5,455 bases of DNA from an uncultured Collinsella sp. (GCA_900555515.1 USLO01000121.1:1-5455); one strand, 5' to 3'; shown: positions 1 through 5,079, counted from the stretch's first letter. The notes: generated by a model not told the origin, from the sequence alone. Program-made: numbers and translations.

Positions 1-1026
1 GCCATCATGGACCTCTCCAACTCGGGCAAGACGCGCCAGTTCCGCCAGCAGCTCATCGACGAGACGCCGCTCATGGTAGGCACCGTCCCCATGTACGACG
101 CCATCGGCTACATGGAAAAGCCGCTGGTCAAGCTCACCAAGGACGACCTGTTCGAAGTCGTGCGCGCGCATGCCGAGGACGGCGTGGACTTTATGACCAT
201 TCACTGCGGCATCAACAAGTCGGTCACCAAGACCTTTAAGGAGACCGGCCGCCTGATGAACATCGTGAGCCGCGGCGGCTCACTGCTGTTTGGCTGGATG
301 GAGGTCACCGGTAACGAGAACCCGTTCTATGAGTTCTACGACGAGTTGCTCGAGATTTGCCACGAGTACGACGTGACGATTTCACTCGGCGACTCCTGCC
401 GCCCGGGCTGCCTCTACGACTCCAACGACGCCACCGAGACCGCTGAGATGATCGAGCTGGGCAAGCTGTGCAAGCGCGCTTGGGCCGCCGGCGTCCAGGT
501 CATGGTCGAGGGCCCGGGTCACATGGCGCTCGACGAGATCGCCGCCAACATGAAACTGCAGAAGCGCCTGTGCCACAACGCCCCGTTCTATGTGCTCGGG
601 CCGCTGGTGACCGATATCGGCGTGGGTTACGACCACATTACCGCTGCCATCGGCGGCGCCATCTCCGCCAGCTCCGGTGCCGACTTCCTGTGCTACGTGA
701 CGCCGGCCGAGCACCTGTGCCTGCCCAACGCCCAGGACGTGCTCGACGGCCTCATGGCCACCAAGATCGCCGCACACGCCGCCGACATCGCCAAAAAGGT
801 GCCCCACGCCCGCGACATGGACGACAAGATGGGCCAGGCACGCCGCAAGCTCGACTGGGACGCCATGTGGAAGTGCGCGCTCGACCCGGTTACGGGCAAG
901 AAGCGCTACGAGGAGTCCCCCGCCGCCACCGAGGGCACTTGCACCATGTGTGGCAAGATGTGCGCCGTCCGCACCGTCAACAAGATCTTCGAGGGCACCA
1001 CGATCGACCTCGGCATGGAGGACTAA
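1..1026 (+). CDS. thiC: Phosphomethylpyrimidine synthase ThiC, 3' part (5' end outside window)
   Basis: ThiC is a cytosolic radical-SAM enzyme that rearranges aminoimidazole ribotide into hydroxymethylpyrimidine phosphate for thiamine synthesis. The frame is open at base 1, so the ATG at 7 is internal. The 341 codons seen are about four fifths of a short-form ThiC (about 430 residues). Visible family signatures are MDLSNSGKTR near the start, GTVPMYDA, FMTIHCGI, GDSCRPG, EGPGH (508-522), LGPLVTDIGVGYDHI, CYVTPAEHLCLPN and KIAAHAADIAKK. The histidines of EGPGH and EHL (window residues 174 and 238) are 64 residues apart, matching the zinc-ligand spacing I recall for Caulobacter ThiC. The C-terminal cluster cysteines are C314, C317 and C321 (codons at 940, 949, 961), spaced CX2CX3C instead of the CX2CX4C of long ThiC. 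thiD follows in the same direction. A TPP riboswitch, if present, would lie upstream of the window. Confidence 0.97.
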   Translation, partial: AIMDLSNSGKTRQFRQQLIDETPLMVGTVPMYDAIGYMEKPLVKLTKDDLFEVVRAHAEDGVDFMTIHCGINKSVTKTFKETGRLMNIVSRGGSLLFGWMEVTGNENPFYEFYDELLEICHEYDVTISLGDSCRPGCLYDSNDATETAEMIELGKLCKRAWAAGVQVMVEGPGHMALDEIAANMKLQKRLCHNAPFYVLGPLVTDIGVGYDHITAAIGGAISASSGADFLCYVTPAEHLCLPNAQDVLDGLMATKIAAHAADIAKKVPHARDMDDKMGQARRKLDWDAMWKCALDPVTGKKRYEESPAATEGTCTMCGKMCAVRTVNKIFEGTTIDLGMED

Positions 1027-1031
1027 CCCTG

Positions 1032-1056
1032 TCGCCGCGGCCGCCTCTGGCGGCGA
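1032..1056 (+). terminator. GC-rich hairpin just after thiC, possible weak terminator
   Basis: Six bases after the thiC stop codon, TCGCCGC (1032-1038) can pair with GCGGCGA (1050-1056), giving 7 bp around an 11-base loop. A competing fold pairs GCCGCC (1040-1045) with GGCGGC (1049-1054) around a TCT loop. No T-tract follows, so this is not a classic intrinsic terminator. It could slow polymerase or protect the thiC 3' end. Confidence 0.3.
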
Positions 1057-1093
1057 GCTGGCGCCTGTCAATTGTTGACGTGTGAACATTTGC

Positions 1094-1107
1094 TTACGTT
1101 TGCGTAA
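1094..1107 (+). promoter_or_regulatory. Small dyad TTACG-TTTG-CGTAA upstream of thiD
   Basis: A perfect 5-bp inverted repeat with a 4-base centre lies 101 bases before the thiD start. It overlaps a TTTGC direct repeat with a 10-base step (1089-1093 and 1099-1103). A -35-like TTGACG sits at 1075-1080, but no good -10 lies at the right distance from it. This could be an operator half-site pair, or chance in an AT-richer patch. Confidence 0.22.
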
Positions 1108-1121
1108 AGATTGCATCGCCC

Positions 1122-1151
1122 GCCCGGGTTCGACATAGAGTCGGCCCGGGC
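1122..1151 (+). terminator. Strong hairpin between thiC and thiD (terminator or attenuator candidate)
   Basis: GCCCGGG (1122-1128) pairs with CCCGGGC (1145-1151). The stem continues through a U·G wobble and one bulged T into CGAC (1131-1134) pairing with GTCG (1140-1143), closed by the loop ATAGA. That makes about 12 pairs. It is followed at once by ATCTTTATAAT, a short and imperfect T-rich tail. It may end thiC transcription, and it sits directly against the candidate -10 box of thiD. Confidence 0.5.
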
Positions 1152-1156
1152 ATCTT

Positions 1157-1162
1157 TATAAT
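1157..1162 (+). promoter_or_regulatory. Candidate -10 box (TATAAT) for thiD
   Basis: A perfect TATAAT ends 46 bases before the thiD start codon. No convincing -35 lies 16-18 bases upstream; the hexamer at 17-base spacing is CATAGA, and TTCGAC at 1129-1134 is too far away. The upstream DNA is occupied by the hairpin at 1122-1151. If it is a promoter it is probably weak or activator-dependent. Confidence 0.4.
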
Positions 1163-1208
1163 GCTGGCTTAAAGACCCATTTGATTCCGACCGAACAAGG
1201 GAGCGAAC

Positions 1209-2039
1209 ATGGATCGTAGTAAGGTACCTGCCGTCCTGTCCATCGCGGGATCCGATTCCAGCGGTGGCGCCGGCATTCAGGCCGACATCAAGACCATCAC
1301 GGCGCATCGCCTGTATGCCGAGACGGCCATCACCGCCATCACAGCGCAAAACACACTGGGCGTTACCGCCGTGCAGGATATCTCGCCAGATATCGTAGCC
1401 GCGCAAATTGACGCCGTTTTTGACGATATCCGCCCGAGCGCCGTCAAGATCGGCATGGTTTCTTCTGTCGAGATTATCGAGGTTATTGCCGACCGCCTGA
1501 GCGCCTGGAACGCGACAAACGTAGTAGTCGACCCCGTTATGGTCGCCACTTCGGGCGCTCGCCTCATTGCCGAGGATGCGGCCGAGGCGCTCACCCGCCG
1601 CCTGTTCCCGCTAGCGACGGTTATCACGCCCAATATTCCCGAGGCCATGGCCCTGCTCGACTACGAGGTCGACTCCGAGCGCACGCAGCAAAATGCTGCC
1701 ATGCTCCTCACCCGCCGCTTTGGTTGTGCATCCCTCGTTAAGGGTGGGCATCTTGTCAACGAGGCCAACGATGTACTGGCCGAACCCGCGCCACTCGATG
1801 ACGAGGGCAACCATCTGGGAGATCCACTCACCACGTGGTTCCGCCACAAGCGCATCGAGACCGACAACACACACGGCACCGGATGCACGCTCTCGTCCGC
1901 CATCGCCTGCGCGCTGGCACAGGGCATGGATCTTGCCGACGCCGTCAACGCCGGCAAGGCCTACCTAACCGGAGCCCTCGCCGCCGGCTTTGACATGGGC
2001 AAAGGCTCTGGCCCCGTCAACCACATGTGGCAATACTAA
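1209..2039 (+). CDS. thiD: Hydroxymethylpyrimidine/phosphomethylpyrimidine kinase ThiD
   Basis: ThiD is a cytosolic ribokinase-fold enzyme that uses ATP to phosphorylate HMP and then HMP-P, giving HMP-PP for coupling to the thiazole moiety. The 276-residue length is normal for the family. The signature AGSDSSGGAGIQAD covers residues 13-26 (substrate-binding start of the fold), followed by AETAITAITAQNT, KIGMVSS, VVVDPVMVATSG, TPNIPEA, LVKGGH, and the anion-hole/catalytic segment HGTGCTLSSAIA (H222 to about 233), where C226 matches the family's active-site cysteine. The ATG at 1209 is chosen because AAGGGAG (1197-1203) lies 5 bases upstream and the motif starts close to the N-terminus. The product of the preceding gene, ThiC, is this enzyme's substrate. 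The 182-base gap with hairpins and a TATAAT box suggests separate or attenuated expression. No ThiE domain is fused at the C-terminus. Confidence 0.97.
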   Translation: MDRSKVPAVLSIAGSDSSGGAGIQADIKTITAHRLYAETAITAITAQNTLGVTAVQDISPDIVAAQIDAVFDDIRPSAVKIGMVSSVEIIEVIADRLSAWNATNVVVDPVMVATSGARLIAEDAAEALTRRLFPLATVITPNIPEAMALLDYEVDSERTQQNAAMLLTRRFGCASLVKGGHLVNEANDVLAEPAPLDDEGNHLGDPLTTWFRHKRIETDNTHGTGCTLSSAIACALAQGMDLADAVNAGKAYLTGALAAGFDMGKGSGPVNHMWQY

Positions 2040-2053
2040 GATTCGCAGCCCAA

Positions 2054-2090
2054 AACCACCGCAAAGGGGACAGGCACCTTTGTGGTGGTT
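2054..2090. repeat. REP-like palindrome after thiD (14-bp stem, 9-base loop)
   Basis: AACCACCGCAAAGG (2054-2067) pairs with CCTTTGTGGTGGTT (2077-2090) over all 14 positions, with one G·U wobble (2061/2083), leaving the loop GGACAGGCA. It begins 14 bases after the thiD stop codon. No T-tract follows, so it is a poor intrinsic terminator. The core GGGGACAGGCACCTTTG resembles a palindrome I recall as widespread in intergenic DNA of Collinsella-like genomes, so a dispersed REP-type element is the likeliest reading. It may also stabilise the thiD mRNA 3' end. Confidence 0.65.
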
Positions 2091-2100
2091 CCCACAAACA

Positions 2101-2155
2101 TCTCGATCTGTAACAGTTAGAGCCCATTTTTCGGCCCACCTGTTACAGATCGAGA
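2101..2155. repeat. Inverted-repeat unit 1 of a three-unit array
   Basis: The 16-base arm TCTCGATCTGTAACAG (2101-2116) and its perfect reverse complement (2140-2155) flank a 23-base loop (2117-2139). It is the only one of the three units with fully matched arms. The loop holds a T-run flanked by GCCC and CGGCCC. The unit is followed by a 25-base spacer. Confidence 0.9.
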
Positions 2156-2180
2156 CATTTAAATTCCGCTGAGAAGATAA

Positions 2181-2235
2181 TCTCTATCTGTAACAGTAAC
2201 TCGGCAAAATCGACCCTAGATGTTACAGATCGAGA
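2181..2235. repeat. Inverted-repeat unit 2 of the array, apparently inverted
   Basis: The arms are 2181-2196 and 2220-2235, again with a 23-base loop (2197-2219). The 10-mer ATCTGTAACA and its complement are intact. Two arm positions do not pair: T2185 against C2231, and G2196 against A2220. On the reverse strand the unit reads AACATCTAG across the arm-loop junction, as unit 3 does on the + strand, and its A-run becomes the T-run of units 1 and 3. It therefore appears to lie in the opposite orientation. Confidence 0.85.
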
Positions 2236-2261
2236 CAAATGACCGATATCGTCCCAAACTA

Positions 2262-2316
2262 TCTCAATCTGTAACATCTAGCCCGTTTTCGGCCTTACAA
2301 CTGTTACAGATCAAAA
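2262..2316. repeat. Inverted-repeat unit 3 of the array
   Basis: The arms are 2262-2277 and 2301-2316, with a 23-base loop (2278-2300). The inner 10-mer ATCTGTAACA (2267-2276) and its complement TGTTACAGAT (2302-2311) are intact. The outer right arm has drifted to CAAAA where unit 1 has CGAGA. Unit starts are 80 and 81 bases apart along the array. The remaining DNA to the hydrolase stop codon holds only the possible palindrome remnant at 2334-2355. Confidence 0.85.
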
Positions 2317-2333
2317 CAAACCAACGAAACAAG

Positions 2334-2355
2334 CCGTCGCAAGGGGAACTTTTGT
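2334..2355. repeat. Possible degraded copy of the 2054-2090 palindrome
   Basis: CCGTCGCAAGGGGAA followed by CTTTTGT resembles the first palindrome's CCACCGCAAAGGGGACA...CCTTTGT, with the middle shortened by several bases. It can still fold into a weak 6-pair hairpin (2340-2345 with 2349-2354, two wobbles). If related, palindromes of the same family flank the three-unit array on both sides. The match is short and may be chance. Confidence 0.3.
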
Positions 2356-2371
2356 ACTGCTTTGGGCCGTA

Positions 2372-3031
2372 CTACTCTCCGAGCATCTCTTTGAGCTTGG
2401 CTGCCACGGCATGGCCGAGGCTCTCGTGGCTTACCGGTATCATGTGCAGATAATCGATATCGCCCGGCTCGGCAAAATCGGCGGCATTCAAAAAGTCGCA
2501 GCCAAACTGTTCGGCAACATACGCATAGTATTCGGCAAAATGCTCCGAGGCCTCGACGGAGTGCTCGTCAAAGTCGGTCATATACACATCGGCGATCTGC
2601 GGCTTGATCTTGATAGGAGCCATCAGCAGAATGCGCGGACAAGGCGCAGCGTCGGTCCACGGAAACGCGCGGACAGTGCGAATCAGCGCCATGGCGCCAC
2701 GGGCGATATCGGAAGCTGTCACGTTAAAGACCGTCTTACAGTCGTTGGTGCCCAGCATAATCACGATCGCATCCAGCGGCTTATGGGCCTCGAGCAGCAT
2801 CGGCAACGCGCGAATACCGTTGAGATTAGTATCCAGATGGCACATATCGTCGCGCACCGTCGTGCGGCCGTTTAAGCCTTCCTCAATTACGTGCCAGTCC
2901 TCGCCCAGGTCACGCTGTGCCACGCCGCACCAGCGCACATCGTGCGCATAGCGCACCGCGGTGCCGTCGCGCATACCTGCCGGATCGTAGCCATAGGTAT
3001 TGCTGTCACCAAAGCACAGAACGTTTTTCAT
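2372..3031 (-). CDS. SGNH/GDSL-family hydrolase (arylesterase/acyltransferase-like)
   Basis: The 219-residue protein is a predicted serine esterase or acyltransferase of the SGNH fold; its substrate cannot be told from sequence. Block I is CFGDSNTYG, with nucleophile S10. Block II is EEGLNGRTT. Block III is MLGTNDCKT, with N96. Block V is DYLH, with D193 and H196 completing the triad. The layout resembles Mycobacterium smegmatis AcT and related esterases (FGDS, DVRW, IEEGL, RTT, IIMLGTND in the same order). No signal peptide or membrane segment is seen, so it is probably cytosolic. The ATG at 3031 is preferred over one 32 codons upstream because of the strong AAAGGAAGGG 6 bases before it and because block I then starts at residue 6. 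The longer start would read through a terminator hairpin. The gene converges on thiD across the repeat-filled gap. Confidence 0.93.
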   Translation of the reverse strand: MKNVLCFGDSNTYGYDPAGMRDGTAVRYAHDVRWCGVAQRDLGEDWHVIEEGLNGRTTVRDDMCHLDTNLNGIRALPMLLEAHKPLDAIVIMLGTNDCKTVFNVTASDIARGAMALIRTVRAFPWTDAAPCPRILLMAPIKIKPQIADVYMTDFDEHSVEASEHFAEYYAYVAEQFGCDFLNAADFAEPGDIDYLHMIPVSHESLGHAVAAKLKEMLGE

Positions 3032-3037
3032 CGTAAG

Positions 3038-3047
3038 CCCTTCCTTT
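3038..3047 (-). promoter_or_regulatory. Ribosome binding site that fixes the hydrolase start
   Basis: AAAGGAAGGG on the - strand is followed by 6 bases and then ATG. It decides between this start and an in-frame ATG 96 bases upstream. It begins only 3 bases after the T-tract of the upstream terminator, so almost no untranslated leader exists if transcription starts downstream of that terminator. Confidence 0.85.
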
Positions 3048-3050
3048 AGT

Positions 3051-3083
3051 AAAAAGCCGACGGAAGCAGCCCTCCCGCCGGCT
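3051..3083 (-). terminator. Intrinsic terminator after the PARG-like gene
   Basis: On the - strand, AGCCGGCGGGAG (3083-3072) pairs with CTTCCGTCGGCT (3066-3055) over 12 positions including G·U wobbles, around the loop GGCTG. The T-run occupies 3055-3051. It starts 25 bases after the stop codon of the PARG-like gene and ends just before the hydrolase ribosome binding site. It should separate the two genes or act as a partial attenuator. Confidence 0.85.
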
Positions 3084-3108
3084 CGACCTATCTGTCGGCA
3101 CGTACCGA

Positions 3109-4242
3109 TTACAGGTACTTGCGCCAATCGTCATCGTCCTCATCGTCCTCGGCGGCAGCCTGGGCCTGCTCGGCGGCGCGAGCAGCCGCAGCGCGTGCGG
3201 CAACCTGGGCATAGGACTCCTCGTTGCGCTCGGGGAAGTTTGCCAGCACATGCTCGAACTTGGCAAAGTCCTCGTCCCAACGCGTAGAGGGCACGGCAAA
3301 GAAGACCTGCTTGACCTTGAAGTCGCCCGACGCGAGCTCATTGCGGAAGAGCTCGGCCACGGCCTCGGCGTCAAAGCCGTTGTTGTCGCAACCCCAAGCG
3401 CCCAGTACGAGCTTCTCGCGACCCAGCTCGTCGCAGATGGCAAGCACAAAGCGGATGCGATCGCGCAGGGCGTCCAGCAGGGCATCGTCACCCACGCGAT
3501 ACTCCTGGCGAGCGCGCTTGGCGTTGGGCGCGGCGGCAACGATTACATCGGCATACGCATGCACGTGGTTGCGGTCGAAGCGCACCGCAGGCACCACCAG
3601 TGCACGGTTGCGGTAAAGCTCGCAGTTGATGTTGCGGCGACGGTTCTCGCCGTACCATTTGCGCTGCTTATCGAGGACGTTGTACAGATACGAATCGGCA
3701 CAGAGCGTGGCCTCCTGACCCAGATAGCCCTGGATGTAGCCACCGCCCGGGTTGGTGAACGAGGCAAAGGCGAGCACGGCCATGTCGCAGAACTGCGCGT
3801 AGCCTCGGCCGTTATCCAGAATGGCCTGCGTGGCAGAGGCGTCGAGCACGGTGACCTCAGGCAGGACCGGAGCGGGCTTTTCAGCGGTAGGCGCGGACTC
3901 GGTCTCCGCGGCCTCCTCGGCGGCTGCAGGCTCGGCCGAAACCTCGGTCTCGGCGGATGCAACCTCAGCGGCTTCGACCTCGGCGACCTCGGGCTCCTCA
4001 ACAACCTGCTCCTCGGCAGTGTCGGCCGCTTGGGCCTTGGCCTTCATCGCCGCGACAAATCCGGCAGGCATACCATCGAACTCGCGCACGCCGGCAAGCG
4101 AACGCTCGATGTCCTTGGCGCAGGCCTCGGACACAGCCACCACATGGCGCTCGGCGGCCTTGGCACGCGCCTCGCGCTTGGGATTGGGCTGACCCGCTCG
4201 GTTAGACCTGCGGTTACGGTTCCTGTTGTCGACGTCTGCCAT
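3109..4242 (-). CDS. TIGR02452 / microbial PARG-like macro-fold protein, catalytic Glu replaced by Ala
   Basis: The 377-residue protein resembles bacterial poly(ADP-ribose) glycohydrolase relatives (PF10021/TIGR02452), which cleave ADP-ribose bonds in the cytosol. A basic N-terminus (NRNRNRRSNR) leads to a helical part to about residue 70. An Ala/Glu-rich linker fills 72-128. The macro fold follows: EVTVLDASATQAI, VLAFASFTNPGGGYI (G166-G168), QEATLC, LVVPAVRFDRN, IVAAAPNA, LVLGAWGCDNNGFD (C285) and VFFAVPS. The tail is acidic (EDDEDDDDWRKYL). The signature GGG-x7-QE is at normal spacing, but position 178 is Ala where the family's catalytic second Glu of QEE is expected. The loop after GAWGC is DNNGFD, where I recall GVF-type residues. 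It may therefore bind ADP-ribose without hydrolysing it, or use other chemistry. The ATG at 4242 follows AAAGGTGA by 6 bases. Terminators lie on both sides, so it is probably monocistronic. Confidence 0.85.
   Translation of the reverse strand: MADVDNRNRNRRSNRAGQPNPKREARAKAAERHVVAVSEACAKDIERSLAGVREFDGMPAGFVAAMKAKAQAADTAEEQVVEEPEVAEVEAAEVASAETEVSAEPAAAEEAAETESAPTAEKPAPVLPEVTVLDASATQAILDNGRGYAQFCDMAVLAFASFTNPGGGYIQGYLGQEATLCADSYLYNVLDKQRKWYGENRRRNINCELYRNRALVVPAVRFDRNHVHAYADVIVAAAPNAKRARQEYRVGDDALLDALRDRIRFVLAICDELGREKLVLGAWGCDNNGFDAEAVAELFRNELASGDFKVKQVFFAVPSTRWDEDFAKFEHVLANFPERNEESYAQVAARAAAARAAEQAQAAAEDDEDDDDWRKYL
3859..4029 (-). repeat. Low-complexity Ala/Glu-coding segment inside the PARG-like gene
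   Basis: Residues 72-128 are built almost only of Ala, Glu, Val, Pro, Ser and Thr (for example EEPEVAEVEAAEVASAETE). On the + strand this gives irregular CCTCGG/CGGCCT-like DNA. It separates the N-terminal part from the macro fold and is predicted to be disordered or helical. Segments like this commonly vary in length between strains. Confidence 0.7.
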
Positions 4243-4289
4243 AAGTGGTCACCTTTCTCGGTCTCTGCCGCTATCGGCTTTTCCCATCC

Positions 4290-4295
4290 ATGATA
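4290..4295 (-). promoter_or_regulatory. Candidate -10 box (TATCAT) for the PARG-like gene
   Basis: On the - strand, TATCAT lies about 48 bases before the ATG and downstream of the Bax inhibitor-1 terminator, where this gene needs a promoter. No good -35 is visible; at 16-17 base spacing the hexamers are GTCTTT and CGTCTT, inside the terminator's T-tract. This is a weak assignment based on one hexamer and position. Confidence 0.28.
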
Positions 4296-4308
4296 CCCCG
4301 CCGTGCAC

Positions 4309-4337
4309 AAAAAAGACGGCCCCGAAGGACCGCCTTT
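4309..4337 (-). terminator. Intrinsic terminator after the Bax inhibitor-1 family gene
   Basis: On the - strand, AGGCGGTCC (4335-4327) pairs with GGGCCGTCT (4322-4314) with two wobbles, closed by a stable TTCG tetraloop. The stem is preceded by A residues and followed by TTTTTT (4314-4309). This is a textbook rho-independent terminator 46 bases after the stop codon. The flanking A and T runs could let it work weakly on the + strand too, but no + gene needs it. Confidence 0.92.
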
Positions 4338-4383
4338 CACATCGTTTTACCGCGTCCGACAAGAAACGCTGCAATGCCCCGCG

Positions 4384-5079
4384 CTAGTCGCGACGACCAA
4401 GGATGTTCAGGATGCGCAGGAACACGTTGATGATGTCCACGAACAGGTTGGATGCCATGAGCACGGCGTTGGGCAGCGTGGGCGGCACCGTCGTGGCCAC
4501 ATAGGTGTCGTAGCCAATAAAGCCGGCGAACACCACGATCACGATCAGGTCGGTGATGGACTGCGAGACGCCCATGAACATCAGCACGATCTCAACCAGA
4601 ATAGTGGCGAGCAGAATGCCAAAACCGATGCCATATACGCGCTGGAAAAACTTGGGGAACGTCACGCCCAAGGCGCCAAAGACAAAGGTGATGGCGGCCG
4701 TGGCGATAAAGGCAGTGTTGATGGTGGGCAGGTCGTAATTGGCAAGGCCAAACGACGCGGTCAGGCCAAAGGTACTCGCAAAGATTACGTAGCCCACAAG
4801 GGACAGACCCACAGACTGCTTGCCCGCGGCGGCCGACATCATGACCATGCCGACGATGGTCAAAATAAACGAGCCAAAGACCAGCGGCAAGGCTGCGCCG
4901 CTCATCATCATGCGCGCAAACGACATGGTGCTCGTAAAGTAGGCGCCGGCGCCCATGGCGCAAAAGCCCAAAAAGATCAGGGCAGACATGACAAGGTTGT
5001 ACGCGCGCGGCGACATCTCCTTGGCGCGGCTTGCGCCGCTCTCGATGGGGCCGTTCTGATAGCCCTGGATATCGTTCAT
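4384..5079 (-). CDS. Bax inhibitor-1 / YccA family integral membrane protein
   Basis: The 231-residue protein belongs to the BI-1 (TMBIM/UPF0005) family, whose bacterial members include the pH-sensitive calcium leak channel YetJ of Bacillus subtilis and the FtsH-associated YccA of E. coli. About seven hydrophobic helices are seen, near residues 25-48, 58-82, 88-110, 118-141, 147-170, 176-198 and 206-227. The family hallmarks are VVFAGFIGYDT and ASNLFVDIINVFLRILNILGRR at the C-terminus. D191 (in GYDT) and D215 (in LFVD) are 24 residues apart, the same spacing I recall for the D171/D195 pH-sensing pair of YetJ, so a channel-like role is plausible but not shown. The short N-terminus has no signal peptide. 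The ATG at 5079 follows GAAAGGA by 7 bases. A strong terminator follows the gene, and a 12-bp inverted repeat spans its leader. Confidence 0.93.
   Translation of the reverse strand: MNDIQGYQNGPIESGASRAKEMSPRAYNLVMSALIFLGFCAMGAGAYFTSTMSFARMMMSGAALPLVFGSFILTIVGMVMMSAAAGKQSVGLSLVGYVIFASTFGLTASFGLANYDLPTINTAFIATAAITFVFGALGVTFPKFFQRVYGIGFGILLATILVEIVLMFMGVSQSITDLIVIVVFAGFIGYDTYVATTVPPTLPNAVLMASNLFVDIINVFLRILNILGRRD

Noticed and set aside
382..1116. Long - strand open frame opposite thiC (244 codons)
   Set aside because: It is a shadow of the GC-rich thiC codons. It has no recognisable family, a Gly/Val/Ala/His-rich composition, and no plausible ribosome binding site that I could see.
1151..1185. 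TPP riboswitch fragment: ATAATGCTGG resembles the conserved GATAATGCCAGC part
   Set aside because: The other conserved element (CTGAGA) and the remaining helices are absent upstream, so this is a short chance match around the TATAAT.
2101..2316. CRISPR array
   Set aside because: The repeats alternate in orientation as palindromic pairs, there are only three units, the loops are related to each other instead of unique, and no cas gene is present.
2220..2453. Small + strand open frame (77 codons) over the repeat array
   Set aside because: It starts inside a repeat arm, runs into the antisense of the hydrolase gene, and has no ribosome binding site or recognisable product.
3006..3127. Longer hydrolase start 32 codons upstream (ATG at 3127)
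   Set aside because: It would translate through the terminator hairpin and overlap the end of the PARG-like gene, and its extra residues match no SGNH family feature. The ATG at 3031 has a strong ribosome binding site.
2372..4242. PARG-like protein and SGNH hydrolase as a two-gene ADP-ribosylation operon
   Set aside because: They are adjacent and on the same strand, but a strong terminator lies between them and nothing in the hydrolase points to ADP-ribose substrates.
3250..4293. + strand open frame of 347 codons opposite the PARG-like gene
   Set aside because: It mirrors the codon bias of the real - strand gene, which has family motifs, a good ribosome binding site and flanking terminators. 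The + product is low-complexity Gly/Leu/Arg.
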